Source: Rhodomicrobium sp. (GTDB lineage Bacteria; Pseudomonadota; Alphaproteobacteria; Rhizobiales; HXMU1428-3). Taken from it: a DNA stretch of 64,000 nucleotides. Below, piece by piece: positions 20,058-28,978 of the stretch. Made by a program: the position numbers and the translations under genes. The stretch covers positions 434,001-498,000 of the forward strand of contig BQJK01000002.1 of the NCBI GenBank assembly GCA_021604665.1, in the 5' to 3' direction. Positions within the stretch are counted from its first letter, which is position 1. Every line of letters starts with the position of its first letter. The notes under the pieces are model-generated. The model was not told where the DNA came from. It did not search any database and saw only the letters and a list, made by a program, of their open reading frames with translations.

Positions 20058-20947
20058 TGAGCCAGAATCTGATTGATGAGCTGGCGCAACCGACACTTCA
20101 TAGCATGCAGCACTTTCTCAGCCAGAAGTTTGAAGCCTTGGGCATCGAAACTGCCGCACTTGATGCCCGACTCTTAATTCAACATGCTGCTGCTATTAAT
20201 CACGCCGCCTTTATTCGTGACGCAAGCCGCCTGATGAGCCCTGCAGAGCTTGAGATGCTGCGCCCACTTGTGGCTCGCCGCATAGCACGGGAGCCGATTA
20301 GCCGTATTTTAGACAAGGCTGAATTTTGGTCCCTGCCCTTTAATCTCTCAGCTGATACGCTAGACCCTCGGCCTGACACAGAAACGCTGGTTGAATTGGC
20401 GCTTGAGCTGTTGCCTCCCAAAACAACACAAACTCTAAAGCTACTCGACCTTGGCACTGGCTCAGGTTGTATTCTTTTATCGCTATTGTCGGAATGGCCA
20501 GCAGCCTCTGGGGTCGGGGTGGATATTTCAGCGTCTGCGCTTGCCATGGCGGACCAGAATGCCAGGAATTTAGGGCTTGAGGGGCGCGCCGCATTTGTTA
20601 AGTCCAACTGGTTTGAGACGGTAAGCGGCCAGTTTGAGCTGATTGTTTCCAACCCACCCTACATCCCCACCGCTGAGATAGAAACATTGAGTGCTGAAGT
20701 TGCCAAGTATGACCCGCTGGCGGCACTCGATGGCGGCCCGAGCGGGATTGAGCCATATAAATTATTATTTGAAGGAGCACCGCAGCATCTGGCCCCGGGC
20801 GGTTGGCTGATTGTTGAATATGGTTACGGCCAGCTTGAGGATATTTGCAAACTGCTTGAAGCGTCTCCCTTAGGGCGAATAATGAAACAGCGTGAGGTCC
20901 GCGCTGACCTAGCCGGCATAGACCGATGCCTCGCCGTTCAAATATAG
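20057..20947 (+). CDS. prmC: Release factor glutamine N5-methyltransferase PrmC
   Basis: Methylates the GGQ glutamine of RF1/RF2 using SAM. 296 residues with an N-terminal helical domain (1-90) and a Rossmann methyltransferase domain: LDLGTGSGCILLSL (motif I, ~135) and the catalytic NPPY (SNPPYIP, ~198). The start overlaps the prfA stop by 1 nt. A gene-free stretch of more than 1.1 kb follows. Confidence 0.96.
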   Translation: MSQNLIDELAQPTLHSMQHFLSQKFEALGIETAALDARLLIQHAAAINHAAFIRDASRLMSPAELEMLRPLVARRIAREPISRILDKAEFWSLPFNLSADTLDPRPDTETLVELALELLPPKTTQTLKLLDLGTGSGCILLSLLSEWPAASGVGVDISASALAMADQNARNLGLEGRAAFVKSNWFETVSGQFELIVSNPPYIPTAEIETLSAEVAKYDPLAALDGGPSGIEPYKLLFEGAPQHLAPGGWLIVEYGYGQLEDICKLLEASPLGRIMKQREVRADLAGIDRCLAVQI

Positions 20948-22090
20948 GCCGTTACATTAGGGTGACGCTCTTTAAGTTCGATAATTAAATGGCGCGGCCA
21001 ACCTGGCATGCTGGCGGCTAAATCAGATCATGAGTTAGAACCCGTTAACCCCTTGTTTAGGCTTTTAAGTAGCGGCGCGGTGTTTGTTGACTCTCTGGAC
21101 CGCGAAGTGTGCTCATTTGTGGTCAATATTGTTTTTAATTGCGATTAGACGCGAAAAATAGAGGCTTTTGGCTAAATTAGACTTGGCGAGCAGGTGCAAA
21201 CCGGCTATGATTTTATACGTTATTTGGCTGTTTGACTTGTTTCCGGCCATTTACCTGTTCCTGATGTGGGCACTCCTTCTGAAATCATAAACTGTTTTGA
21301 GAAATCAAAATCTGTTTTGCACAACCGCTTGATTTGTGATTCGAGAGTGAAAGGGAAACATTTTAACGCCGCATTTGTCTATGACGCTGGCCTCTCTCAA
21401 TCGGGATAACCGAGGGGCCGTTAATTCGGGTTGGCTTTGGTCAGCTACCCCTTATTATGTTCATATATGATCAACATTATTGGCCCGATCTTTTTGGCTC
21501 TTTAAGATAACAGATGCGCGAAGATTACAGATGTGCCACTGGCTTATTATTCTTCGCAGATTGATCTGAACCCTTAAGCCAAATGCAAAATCACATAGTC
21601 GTTATTTTAGCCGGTGTGGATGTTTTAACCGGCCCTATGAATCAGCTATGATTTTGTGACGTTAGATCGTTGTTTGCCATGTCTGCGATTAATTATTTAG
21701 CCTTTTAGCGATGGCCTTGCTGATGTTGTGGATTAGCGCCAGAACCTAAAGCGCGCGGCTTATATTTGCCGCCAGTTTGATGTGAAACTTTTTAATATTG
21801 ATTGCATTCTTGATTTTAGATGCGCCTCTTTAGAGATGTGATTGTTTTAATTACGACCTGAGGGTTTTATTTTCTAACCCCTGATACTGAGTTTCAGCGT
21901 TGATGGTGCCCGTCTCAATTTTTTGAGCAATGGGCGACTTTAAAATCAGATGTTTCTGAATACAGTTTTGAGGTTGCCGTCTTTTAGGGCTGCCTCCCGC
22001 CTCTTTTAATAGAGGATCGACCTTTTCCCTCATGAGGAGGGATTAAGATACTTAAAAAAAATAAACGCAATATACTTTGAATGGAAGCCG
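20948..22090. other. Long gene-free region between prmC and the DUF4167 gene
   Basis: About 1.14 kb with stops in every frame; the only ORF of any length (60 codons, minus strand at 21851-22033) has no family features. It contains a tandem 20-bp repeat (21281-21320) and, near the end, small hairpins such as CCTCTTTTAATAGAGG (about 21998-22013). I recognise no rRNA, tRNA, tmRNA, RNase P or SRP RNA. It could be a long leader, an unknown small RNA locus or decayed DNA. Confidence 0.6.
21281..21320. repeat. Tandem 20-bp imperfect repeat
   Basis: GAAATCATAAACTGTTTTGA is followed directly by GAAATCAAAATCTGTTTTGC; the two units differ at three positions. It lies inside the gene-free region after prmC. 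Confidence 0.7.
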
Positions 22091-22693
22091 ATGAGGCAAG
22101 CACAACAAAATAACAGACGTGGACGGGGACGGGGCCGCAAGGCACAAAACCCACTAACTAAAAACTACGAGTCTAATGGGCCGGATGTGAAAATTCGCGG
22201 TACCGCTGCCCATATCTCGGAGAAATATAATGCGCTTGCACGGGATGCGCTTTCTTCTAGCGATATTGTGCGCGGGGAAAATTATCTTCAGCATGCTGAG
22301 CATTACAACCGCATTATCATGGCAGCGCAGCAGCAAAATAGTTCTGACGATGATCAAGCGGATGATGGCGCTTCATCAGAGGCGAATGCCAAATCCAATG
22401 ATCAGCGCGACCACTCTGGTGGTCGTGATAATTCTGGTGGCCGCGATAATTCAGGTGGGAATGGTCAATCGAATAACAAGCGGTCTGAAAACCGCAAACC
22501 TAACCGCCGTCGCCGTAGCGAGAAAAATAACAACAACTCAGATGGTGATCATATATCCGGTGAGCGGAAATCTCCTGATAAAGTCCACCCGATTGATGCA
22601 TCTAATCAAAAGCCTGAGGCAAAACCAGCTGTTGAAACTGCTAAAGTTGAAGTCAATCAAGTTGAAACCAATGCTGATGATGCGGCAGCTTAA
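22091..22693 (+). CDS. DUF4167 domain protein
   Basis: A 200-residue protein. The conserved DUF4167 part is the first ~75 residues (GRGRGRKAQNPLTKNYESNG, then RGTAAHISEKYNALARDA and a YLQHAEHYNRI segment). The tail is hydrophilic and low complexity, with a DHSGGR/DNSGG triplet repeat encoded at about 22410-22455 and an Arg/Lys cluster that suggests nucleic-acid binding. The exact role is not established; the family is characteristic of Hyphomicrobiales and relatives, and lies between prmC and clpB there too. Confidence 0.93.
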   Translation: MRQAQQNNRRGRGRGRKAQNPLTKNYESNGPDVKIRGTAAHISEKYNALARDALSSSDIVRGENYLQHAEHYNRIIMAAQQQNSSDDDQADDGASSEANAKSNDQRDHSGGRDNSGGRDNSGGNGQSNNKRSENRKPNRRRRSEKNNNNSDGDHISGERKSPDKVHPIDASNQKPEAKPAVETAKVEVNQVETNADDAAA

Positions 22694-22777
22694 ACGCTGC
22701 TAGCATTTAAGCTGCTGGGTATGCCCCTTAAGGGGTGGTGAAAGTATTCTTAAGGGAAGGCAAGCGCGGCCCCTATT

Positions 22778-23554
22778 TTAAGCGGTGGTTTCATCTAAAA
22801 GCACCAGCTTATCATTGCGCTTTATGACGCCTTTTTTGGTTATTTTAACATAGATGCCGAAGGTGTTGGTGCCGAAATGCTGGGCTAATGTTGCTGGCAG
22901 GGATTTTCCGCGTTTCGCGGTTTTTAAATCCACATTCACGGCAGCGCAGCGATCTGTCTCGCATAAGACCTCAACTTCTGCCTCACCTATTTTAAGGGTT
23001 CTGCCAAGCCAGTTGCGCTCGGCCCATGGCTCTAAACCTGAAAATTCTATATTGGCGCGAAAGCGGGCGGGCTCTATTGGCATGTTCACAATCATCTCCA
23101 GCGCTTTTACAGATGCCAGATTAATAATGTGGATAGCAGGCTCTGCCATATCGGTGAAATGATGCTGATCTGCTGCGAGAATGCGCGGTGGGCCTTTTAG
23201 TTCCTCCGACATAAAGGCTGCGAGGAATTGCTCTATCATATTGCGGCCTATTTTGGTGCCGAGGTCCCCGCGTGCGACCTGGCGGCCCTGGCGCAAAATT
23301 GTTAGCACCCCGGTTTCTTCATCATAGTCTGTTTCCAGAAGGGCCAGCCGCTCATGGCGCATGAGGGTGAGAAAATTTACCTTTGCAAAATGCTTGGGGG
23401 ACTTTTCATCAAAGCCAATCGGGCCATTTTCAATGGCGAAAGCCCGGTCTAGTGGCAGGCAGCCGCCCTCCTCTACACTGACCGTTTCCAGCTTCTGCCC
23501 TTGCAGACCCTTCACCGGATAGCGTATCAGTGTCTCTACTGTACCGCCTTCCAT
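22778..23554 (-). CDS. MOSC domain protein
   Basis: A 258-residue protein with an N-terminal MOSC_N beta-barrel (YPVKGLQGQKLETVSVEEGG) and a C-terminal MOSC domain with the conserved Cys (CETDRCAAVNVD) that holds molybdenum cofactor in relatives such as YcbX and mARC. Likely a molybdenum-dependent reductase of N-hydroxylated compounds or a Moco/sulfur carrier; the substrate cannot be told. It lies alone on the minus strand, divergent from clpB. Confidence 0.88.
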   Translation of the reverse strand: MEGGTVETLIRYPVKGLQGQKLETVSVEEGGCLPLDRAFAIENGPIGFDEKSPKHFAKVNFLTLMRHERLALLETDYDEETGVLTILRQGRQVARGDLGTKIGRNMIEQFLAAFMSEELKGPPRILAADQHHFTDMAEPAIHIINLASVKALEMIVNMPIEPARFRANIEFSGLEPWAERNWLGRTLKIGEAEVEVLCETDRCAAVNVDLKTAKRGKSLPATLAQHFGTNTFGIYVKITKKGVIKRNDKLVLLDETTA

Positions 23555-23750
23555 AATTCACCTTTTTATCTTTTAAAAACCGCTTCATTTTCTGCATCAT
23601 GCCTCTTTAACTCGGCATAAGGCAACTTATATCCTAATATGAAGCTGGCCGATTGCCTTTTTGGGATCTGGTGCAGCGAGGATTATTTGTGAGACGCTGC
23701 AGGATCGCCGTTGTTACGGGAAAATGCTCGCGGGCTAAACGAGGCACAAT

Positions 23751-26351
23751 ATGAAACAAGAAATTTATACAGACAGAGCGAAAACCATTGTCCAGGCTGC
23801 GCAACAAGAAGCGTTGGCCAATGATCATCAACATTTTACCCCCACCCACCTTCTGAAAGCTTTGCTTGAAGATCAGGATGGTTTGACGGTTAACCTGATT
23901 AATAAAGCTGGCGGTAATTCCAACCTGATTATTGCCCAGGTGAATGACGCCATTGGCAAAATGCCGCGCGTGAGTGGCTCTGGGGCCGGCCAGCTTTATA
24001 TTACTCCTGAAACGGCCAAACTCTTTAAAGCCGCTGAGGAAGTGGCTGAGAAATCTGGCGATAAATTCGTCACTGTTGAGCGCTTGCTGCTGGCTGTTTT
24101 GATTGAAAAATCAAGCGAAGCCGGGCGCATTCTCTCTGCGGGTAATCTTAGCCCGCAAAAGCTGAATGAGGCGATTAATGAGATCCGCAAGGGCCGCACG
24201 GCTGACAGCGCCTCAGCTGAAGAAAGTTATGATGCGCTGGAGCGCTATGCGCGTGATGTGACAGCTGAAGCCGAGGAAGGCAAGCTTGACCCTGTCATTG
24301 GACGGGAAGAAGAGATCCGCCGCACCGTGCAAGTGCTGTCTCGGCGCTCAAAAAACAACCCGGTGCTGATTGGTGAACCAGGCGTTGGTAAGACCGCGAT
24401 CATCGAAGGGCTGGCGCTTCGCATTGTCAATGGTGATGTGCCTGAAAGCCTGAAAGGGCGCCGCCTGCTCTCATTGGATATGGGCGCGCTAATTGCCGGC
24501 GCTAAATATCGCGGTGAATTTGAAGAGCGGCTCAAAGCTGTTCTGCAAGAGGTGCAATCTGCTGCGGGTGGTATCATCCTGTTTATTGATGAGATGCATA
24601 CGCTGATTGGCGCTGGTAAAACTGATGGCGCAATGGATGCCTCTAACCTCCTGAAGCCCGCATTGGCGCGGGGTGAGCTGCACTGTGTTGGTGCGACCAC
24701 CTTGGATGAATACCGCAAGCATGTTGAGAAAGATGCAGCCCTTGCCCGGCGCTTCCAGCCGGTGTTTGTGGCTGAGCCTTCTGTTGAAGATACCATCTCT
24801 ATTCTGCGCGGCCTGAAGGAGAAGTATGAGCTTCACCATGGTGTCCGCATTTCAGACAACGCGCTTGTTGCTGCCGCTACTCTTTCTAACCGCTATATCA
24901 CGGACCGGTTTTTGCCTGACAAGGCCATTGACCTGATGGATGAGGCAGGCAGCCGTTTGCGCATGCAGGTGGAATCGAAACCTGAGGAGCTTGATGAGCT
25001 TGACCGGCGGATTATTCAGCTGAAAATTGAGCGCGAAGCTTTAAAGAAAGAAACTGATGATGCTTCTAAAGACCGGCTGGATAAGCTGAGCGAAGAGCTT
25101 GCTAACCTTGAAGAGCAATCTCAAATTTTATCTGATCGCTGGGCACGGGAAAAATCAAAACTATCTGACGCTAACAAAGTGAAAGAACAGCTTGATCAGG
25201 CCCGCATTGAGCTGGAGCAAGCGCAGCGTGCTGGTGACCTGGCGAAAGCCGGTGAGCTTTCTTATGGTGTCATCCCTGAACTTGAAAAGCAGCTATCAGA
25301 AGCGGCTGATGGGGCGGGCGATGGCGCTGACCTGATGGTTGAAGAGGTGGTCACTGAGAGCCATATCGCGGGGGTTGTTTCCCGCTGGACCGGTGTGCCG
25401 GTAGACAAGATGCTTGAAGGTGAGCGGGAAAAACTTTTAAGCATGGAATCTGGCCTTGCCAAACGGGTTGTTGGCCAGGACCAGGCGGTGAAATCTGTTG
25501 CAAAAGCCGTGCGCCGCGCGCGTGCTGGCCTGCAGGACCCGAACCGCCCGATTGGCTCTTTCATGTTTCTCGGCCCAACTGGTGTGGGTAAAACCGAGCT
25601 TACCAAAGCCTTGGCTGAGTTTCTCTTTGATGATGACAGCGCCATGGTGCGGATTGATATGTCTGAGTTTATGGAGAAGCACTCCGTTGCCAGGCTGATC
25701 GGTGCGCCTCCTGGATATGTTGGTTATGAAGAAGGCGGTGTATTGACGGAAGCTGTGCGCCGGCGGCCTTATCAGGTCATCCTGTTTGATGAGATTGAAA
25801 AGGCGCATGCAGATGTATTTAATGTGCTGCTGCAAGTGCTCGATGATGGCCGGCTAACGGATGGCCAGGGGCGGACCGTTGATTTCCGCAACACCCTGAT
25901 CATCATGACCTCTAACCTTGGTTCGCAATATCTTGTTGACCAGAAGGAAGGCGAGGATGTGGACCTTGTTGAAGCGCAGGTAATGCGTGAGGTGCGCGGA
26001 CATTTCCGGCCTGAATTCCTGAACCGCGTTGACGAGGTGATCCTCTTCCATCGTTTGCAGCGCAACCAGATGGCAGAGATTGTTAATATCCAGATGAAGC
26101 GGTTGCAGAAATTGCTGGATGAGAAAAAGCTGACCATTACCCTTTCTGATGCGGCCACTCAGTGGATTGCTGAAAAGGGCTATGACCCGGCTTATGGCGC
26201 GCGGCCGCTAAAACGTGTGATCCAGAAGGAAGTTCAGGATCCGCTTGCCGAGCGCATCCTTGCCGGCGACATTCGCGATGGGGATGACATCAACGTGGAT
26301 GTGGTTGGGGATGAGCTTAGTTTTAATACGCTAAGCAGCAAGGCTGCTTAA
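23751..26351 (+). CDS. clpB: ATP-dependent chaperone ClpB
   Basis: An 866-residue AAA+ disaggregase working with DnaK. It shows the Clp N-domain (1-150), NBD1 with Walker A GEPGVGKT (~205) and Walker B LFIDEMH, the ClpB-specific coiled-coil middle domain (~400-525), NBD2 with Walker [11 protein letters not shown] (~607) and the C-terminal D2-small domain. The 196-nt upstream gap shows no sigma-32 promoter as clear as that of hsp20. Followed by a hairpin repeat that serves as terminator. Confidence 0.98.
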   Translation: MKQEIYTDRAKTIVQAAQQEALANDHQHFTPTHLLKALLEDQDGLTVNLINKAGGNSNLIIAQVNDAIGKMPRVSGSGAGQLYITPETAKLFKAAEEVAEKSGDKFVTVERLLLAVLIEKSSEAGRILSAGNLSPQKLNEAINEIRKGRTADSASAEESYDALERYARDVTAEAEEGKLDPVIGREEEIRRTVQVLSRRSKNNPVLIGEPGVGKTAIIEGLALRIVNGDVPESLKGRRLLSLDMGALIAGAKYRGEFEERLKAVLQEVQSAAGGIILFIDEMHTLIGAGKTDGAMDASNLLKPALARGELHCVGATTLDEYRKHVEKDAALARRFQPVFVAEPSVEDTISILRGLKEKYELHHGVRISDNALVAAATLSNRYITDRFLPDKAIDLMDEAGSRLRMQVESKPEELDELDRRIIQLKIEREALKKETDDASKDRLDKLSEELANLEEQSQILSDRWAREKSKLSDANKVKEQLDQARIELEQAQRAGDLAKAGELSYGVIPELEKQLSEAADGAGDGADLMVEEVVTESHIAGVVSRWTGVPVDKMLEGEREKLLSMESGLAKRVVGQDQAVKSVAKAVRRARAGLQDPNRPIGSFMFLGPTGVGKTELTKALAEFLFDDDSAMVRIDMSEFMEKHSVARLIGAPPGYVGYEEGGVLTEAVRRRPYQVILFDEIEKAHADVFNVLLQVLDDGRLTDGQGRTVDFRNTLIIMTSNLGSQYLVDQKEGEDVDLVEAQVMREVRGHFRPEFLNRVDEVILFHRLQRNQMAEIVNIQMKRLQKLLDEKKLTITLSDAATQWIAEKGYDPAYGARPLKRVIQKEVQDPLAERILAGDIRDGDDINVDVVGDELSFNTLSSKAA

Positions 26352-26355
26352 GCCT

Positions 26356-26455
26356 CGGATAAAAGTCCCTCGCTTCGCTCAGTGTACTTTTATCCGGTTT
26401 GCAATATCGTGTTTCACCAGCTTGGGGCGGCCCTGCGCTGGTGAAACTCTTTTTT
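26356..26455 (+). repeat. Intergenic double-hairpin repeat after clpB (copy 1), with terminator
   Basis: Two hairpins: CGGATAAAAGT/ACTTTTATCCG (26356-26396) and GTTTCACCAGC/GCTGGTGAAAC (26411-26447), the latter followed by a T-tract as in an intrinsic terminator for clpB. The loops and spacer, AGTCCCTCGC, GTGTACTTTT and TTGGGGCGGCCCTGCG, recur after the gene ending at 46282, so this is a dispersed element and not only a local terminator. Confidence 0.82.
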
Positions 26456-26492
26456 GCTAGAACAGTCTAAAGACTGCGTGAAATGAACAACT

Positions 26493-26687
26493 TTAAGGTG
26501 CCGGAAAATCTGGTGGCAATTGTTCTGCTGGCAAAACTTCCGAGAATCTCTTTCCCTGCACAACATCTGCAATGCGTCCGAAGTTCAAACCAGGAAAATA
26601 ACCAGTTATCCAAGAATATGGAATGTTTTTACTTCTGGCCAACTTAATTACTGATGCCATCTCTGCCGTTACAACTCGATCATGCAT
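26493..26687 (-). CDS. Small putative helix-turn-helix protein
   Basis: 64 residues. The segment YFPGLNFGRIADVVQGKRFSEV reads like the short HTH proteins that carry a 'xxGRVSEVLxGKRF' recognition helix; this is resemblance, not a proven match. The ATG at 26687 has GGAG 7 nt upstream, better than the ATG at 26705. It lies alone between the clpB-linked repeat and an unknown gene. Likely a DNA-binding protein, role unknown. Confidence 0.55.
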   Translation of the reverse strand: MHDRVVTAEMASVIKLARSKNIPYSWITGYFPGLNFGRIADVVQGKRFSEVLPAEQLPPDFPAP

Positions 26688-26793
26688 GCTATTTCTCCTA
26701 TGCATGTTTTGACCGAAGAAATAGGTTGACGGATTCTCTAGAATGAATCATTGTCAAAAGGCTTAATATGACTATTTTTTCGGTCATTGATAC

Positions 26794-26848
26794 GGCTGTA
26801 AAACTATTTTTACAGCCATTTGGAGCCGAGTAGCACCTCGGCTCCAAA
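26794..26848 (-). terminator. Two tandem hairpins downstream of the 26857-27324 gene
   Basis: Two perfect stems stand 1 nt apart: TTTGGAGCCGAG/CTCGGCTCCAAA (12 bp, 26819-26848) and GGCTGTAAAA/TTTTACAGCC (10 bp, 26794-26817). They begin 8 nt past the stop of the minus-strand gene ending at 26857. There is no long U-tract, so they may act by termination or by transcript protection. Confidence 0.6.
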
Positions 26849-26856
26849 TCCTTTAA

Positions 26857-27324
26857 TTACTTTATCTCCCCAAGAGCTTGCCATCCTTCAGGTAAAATAA
26901 AAAATCCGTCTACTGATTTTTCACAGTACCCCTTCCGAACATTTTGATTCAAAGCATCAGATGGATTCCCCAATCTCTTTTGCTGATTTTCCCTTAACGC
27001 CTTAGTAACTAATGCCGATGTTAATGGTTGGTGTCCTTTGTGCTTCAACCATGCGGCAGTAGCCAAAAATCTTTGGTTCTGGTTGCTTTCGCCTTTTTTT
27101 TCTCGGATGTAACTGGCAAGGGATTTAGTAAATGTCTGCCTCTCTCTGTCAGAGGCTTGCTCACTAGTGTGCTCCTGTTCTGCCGATGATTTTTGACTTT
27201 TATGGCTGGCAGATTCTATTATCTTCTCAAGCTGCTCACTCAGCCATTCCTTATCACCCTCAGCCGAAAAACTGATATCGCCTATCTTAACCTCTACCTT
27301 AGCCTTCTTATCAGAATCAGCCAT
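26857..27324 (-). CDS. Hypothetical soluble protein
   Basis: A 155-residue hydrophilic protein, not recognised. The N-terminus (VEVKIGDISFSAEGDKEWL) looks like a short beta/alpha element. A Ser/Glu/Gln-rich linker (residues ~38-65) follows. The C-terminal ~85 residues (FLATAAWLKHKG, VTKALRENQQKRLGNPSDALNQNV, GFFILPEGW) have the spacing of a winged-helix-like domain, which is inference. AGGCGGA precedes the ATG. The composition is plainer and more AT-rich than the neighbours, suggesting acquired DNA. Confidence 0.6.
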   Translation of the reverse strand: MADSDKKAKVEVKIGDISFSAEGDKEWLSEQLEKIIESASHKSQKSSAEQEHTSEQASDRERQTFTKSLASYIREKKGESNQNQRFLATAAWLKHKGHQPLTSALVTKALRENQQKRLGNPSDALNQNVRKGYCEKSVDGFFILPEGWQALGEIK

Positions 27325-27392
27325 TAGATCCGCCTAGTAATTAGTTGTTGGTTTTCATTGTTGTGTCAATTTTACACAATTTTTACTAGCCG

Positions 27393-28973
27393 TCAATAGT
27401 CTTGCTTTGTATAAACCACCCCAACTTGCAACGGCGTTCTCAGTTCTTTTACAGCGGTCACTGTCATTACCCCATATGGGCCCAAGGCCAGGTTTGTTAC
27501 GTAGCGGGCCATTATTTTGGTGGTGGATTTGAGATTTCCGGTTGTGTCATAGGTGAGGATTTGGGCGTTGCCGTAATAGGCGATGTGGATTTTGCCTGTT
27601 TTTGAGATTTCTATGCCGTCAGGGCCGAAGAGGTTTGGGGGGATGTCTGGGCGGTCATGTTTGGGCCGTGTTGGCTTTGGCAGTTTGGTGAAGGTTTTGG
27701 CTTGGCTGAGTTCGCCTGGCTTTTTGATTTTGAATTTGATGACCCGCCTTGCAAGATGCTCACTCACATAAAGCTCGCCCTTATAAATTGAAATGCCATT
27801 TGGGTAGGTGAGCTTGTCTTTTAGCCGTTTCACCTCCCCCGCTTTATTCAGATAGAAGATTTTGCCCATGGGCTGATAGCTCATGTGGAAATGGCCTGGC
27901 GCGGTGATGTATATGCCGCCCTTTTCATCTTTCACGCAATCGTTTGGATGGAAGACCGGCGTGCCGGTACTATCTCTCTTGATCGTGCGGGTGACTTTGC
28001 CGTTGCGGTCTGTCATCACCAGCCGATCGCCCAAATGGCAAAGGATGAGGATTTTGTCTTTGCCGAATTCTGCCAGCGCTGTCGGGCCGCAGCCGCGTTG
28101 ATAAAAAAAAGGCCGGGGTTTGGCCCCGGCTTTTTCAACAATCATAACTCTGTTTCGTGTCATCTCAGCATAATATAGCTGGCCATTAATATAGACAGGG
28201 CCTTCCGGGTAGCCCGCCTCACTCTCGATGATCTGCTCACTTGCCGCATAGGCTGGTGAAGTGCCGCCCCCGAGCCCTGCCACGAGGGGCCCCGTTAACA
28301 GGCCGCCTGTTATCATTATGGTTGCTAACCAGGCTTTCCAGCCTTTGCCGCGAGCCTTTAAAACGATCAGCACAGCGACGGCAAGGAGGGCTGCCAGCCA
28401 CATGGTGAGTGTGCGGGTGCCAAAGAGCGGGATGAGGTAAAATGAGGTCACCAGCGTGCCGACGATATTACCGGCGGTGTTGGTAGCAAATACTGTGCCG
28501 GAGATGCGGCCCGTATGGTCAAGGTCCTGCAAGGTGCGGCGGATGGTGATGGGGCTGAATGTGGAGAGGAAGGCAACCGGCGGCCCGGTTATGATGAAAG
28601 CGCCAATCAATGCGCCTAATTTAACATCATCTACGGTACTGACCACCCATTCCAGAAGCGGGTCCACGAATAGTGGCAGGGCTAACATATAGAGCGCTGC
28701 CAACACGATCATGACTTCTAATATATAGGGAAAGCTGATGCGGTCGGCGCTATAGCCGCCAAAGAAATAGCCAGCCATCATGGCCAGAAGGACGATGGAG
28801 ATGAGCGCCGCCCATGTGAATATTGTACCGCCGAAATAAGGGTTTAGATAGCGGCTTGCCAGCATTTCCAGGGACATTACAGCAGCACCAACCATAAAGG
28901 CTGCCAATAGCATTGCCATGAGGGAGGCCGTGTCGCCCTGCTTTTGTTTTTGCTCGGGTTTCTTATCAGTCAT
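27393..28973 (-). CDS. Membrane half of spermidine-synthase-like protein fused to SMP-30/NHL-type beta-propeller
   Basis: 526 residues. Residues ~15-235 carry about seven hydrophobic helices matching the MFS-like N-terminal half of 'fused spermidine synthase' proteins (MSLEMLASRYLNPYFGG; GRISGTVFATNTAGNIVG). The last helix ends GTSPAYAASE, resembling a signal-peptide cleavage site. Residues ~245-526 are propeller repeats of the SMP-30/gluconolactonase or NHL type (EGPVYINGQLYYAEM, HPNDCVKDEKGGIYIT, YPNGISIYKGELYVSEH). With seven helices and N-in topology the propeller would be periplasmic. The missing methyltransferase half is encoded by the gene just upstream (5-nt gap). Ligand and reaction are unknown. 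Confidence 0.78.
   Translation of the reverse strand: MTDKKPEQKQKQGDTASLMAMLLAAFMVGAAVMSLEMLASRYLNPYFGGTIFTWAALISIVLLAMMAGYFFGGYSADRISFPYILEVMIVLAALYMLALPLFVDPLLEWVVSTVDDVKLGALIGAFIITGPPVAFLSTFSPITIRRTLQDLDHTGRISGTVFATNTAGNIVGTLVTSFYLIPLFGTRTLTMWLAALLAVAVLIVLKARGKGWKAWLATIMITGGLLTGPLVAGLGGGTSPAYAASEQIIESEAGYPEGPVYINGQLYYAEMTRNRVMIVEKAGAKPRPFFYQRGCGPTALAEFGKDKILILCHLGDRLVMTDRNGKVTRTIKRDSTGTPVFHPNDCVKDEKGGIYITAPGHFHMSYQPMGKIFYLNKAGEVKRLKDKLTYPNGISIYKGELYVSEHLARRVIKFKIKKPGELSQAKTFTKLPKPTRPKHDRPDIPPNLFGPDGIEISKTGKIHIAYYGNAQILTYDTTGNLKSTTKIMARYVTNLALGPYGVMTVTAVKELRTPLQVGVVYTKQDY
28112..28130 (-). terminator. Intrinsic-terminator-like hairpin inside the membrane/propeller gene
   Basis: Read on the gene's own strand: GCCGGGG, a 5-nt loop, CCCCGGC, then C and eight T (28109-28102). 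This is an ideal rho-independent terminator, yet the reading frame runs through it (codons for about residues 281-290, ...AGAKPRPFF...). It lies just after the join of membrane and propeller parts. The run of T could also cause slippage. Confidence 0.7.
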
Positions 28974-28978
28974 ATGTT

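Noticed and set aside
21851..22033. 60-codon minus-strand ORF before DUF4167
   Set aside because: Overlaps hairpins in a gene-free stretch and has no ribosome-binding site or recognisable sequence.
22410..22460. Short tandem repeats near 22.4 kb considered as a CRISPR or minisatellite
   Set aside because: Only a few in-frame copies of a GGRDNS-type codon repeat inside the DUF4167 tail; no spacers.
23555..23750. Expected RpoH promoter upstream of clpB
   Set aside because: No CTTGAA/CCCAT pair at proper spacing was found, unlike the clear one before hsp20.
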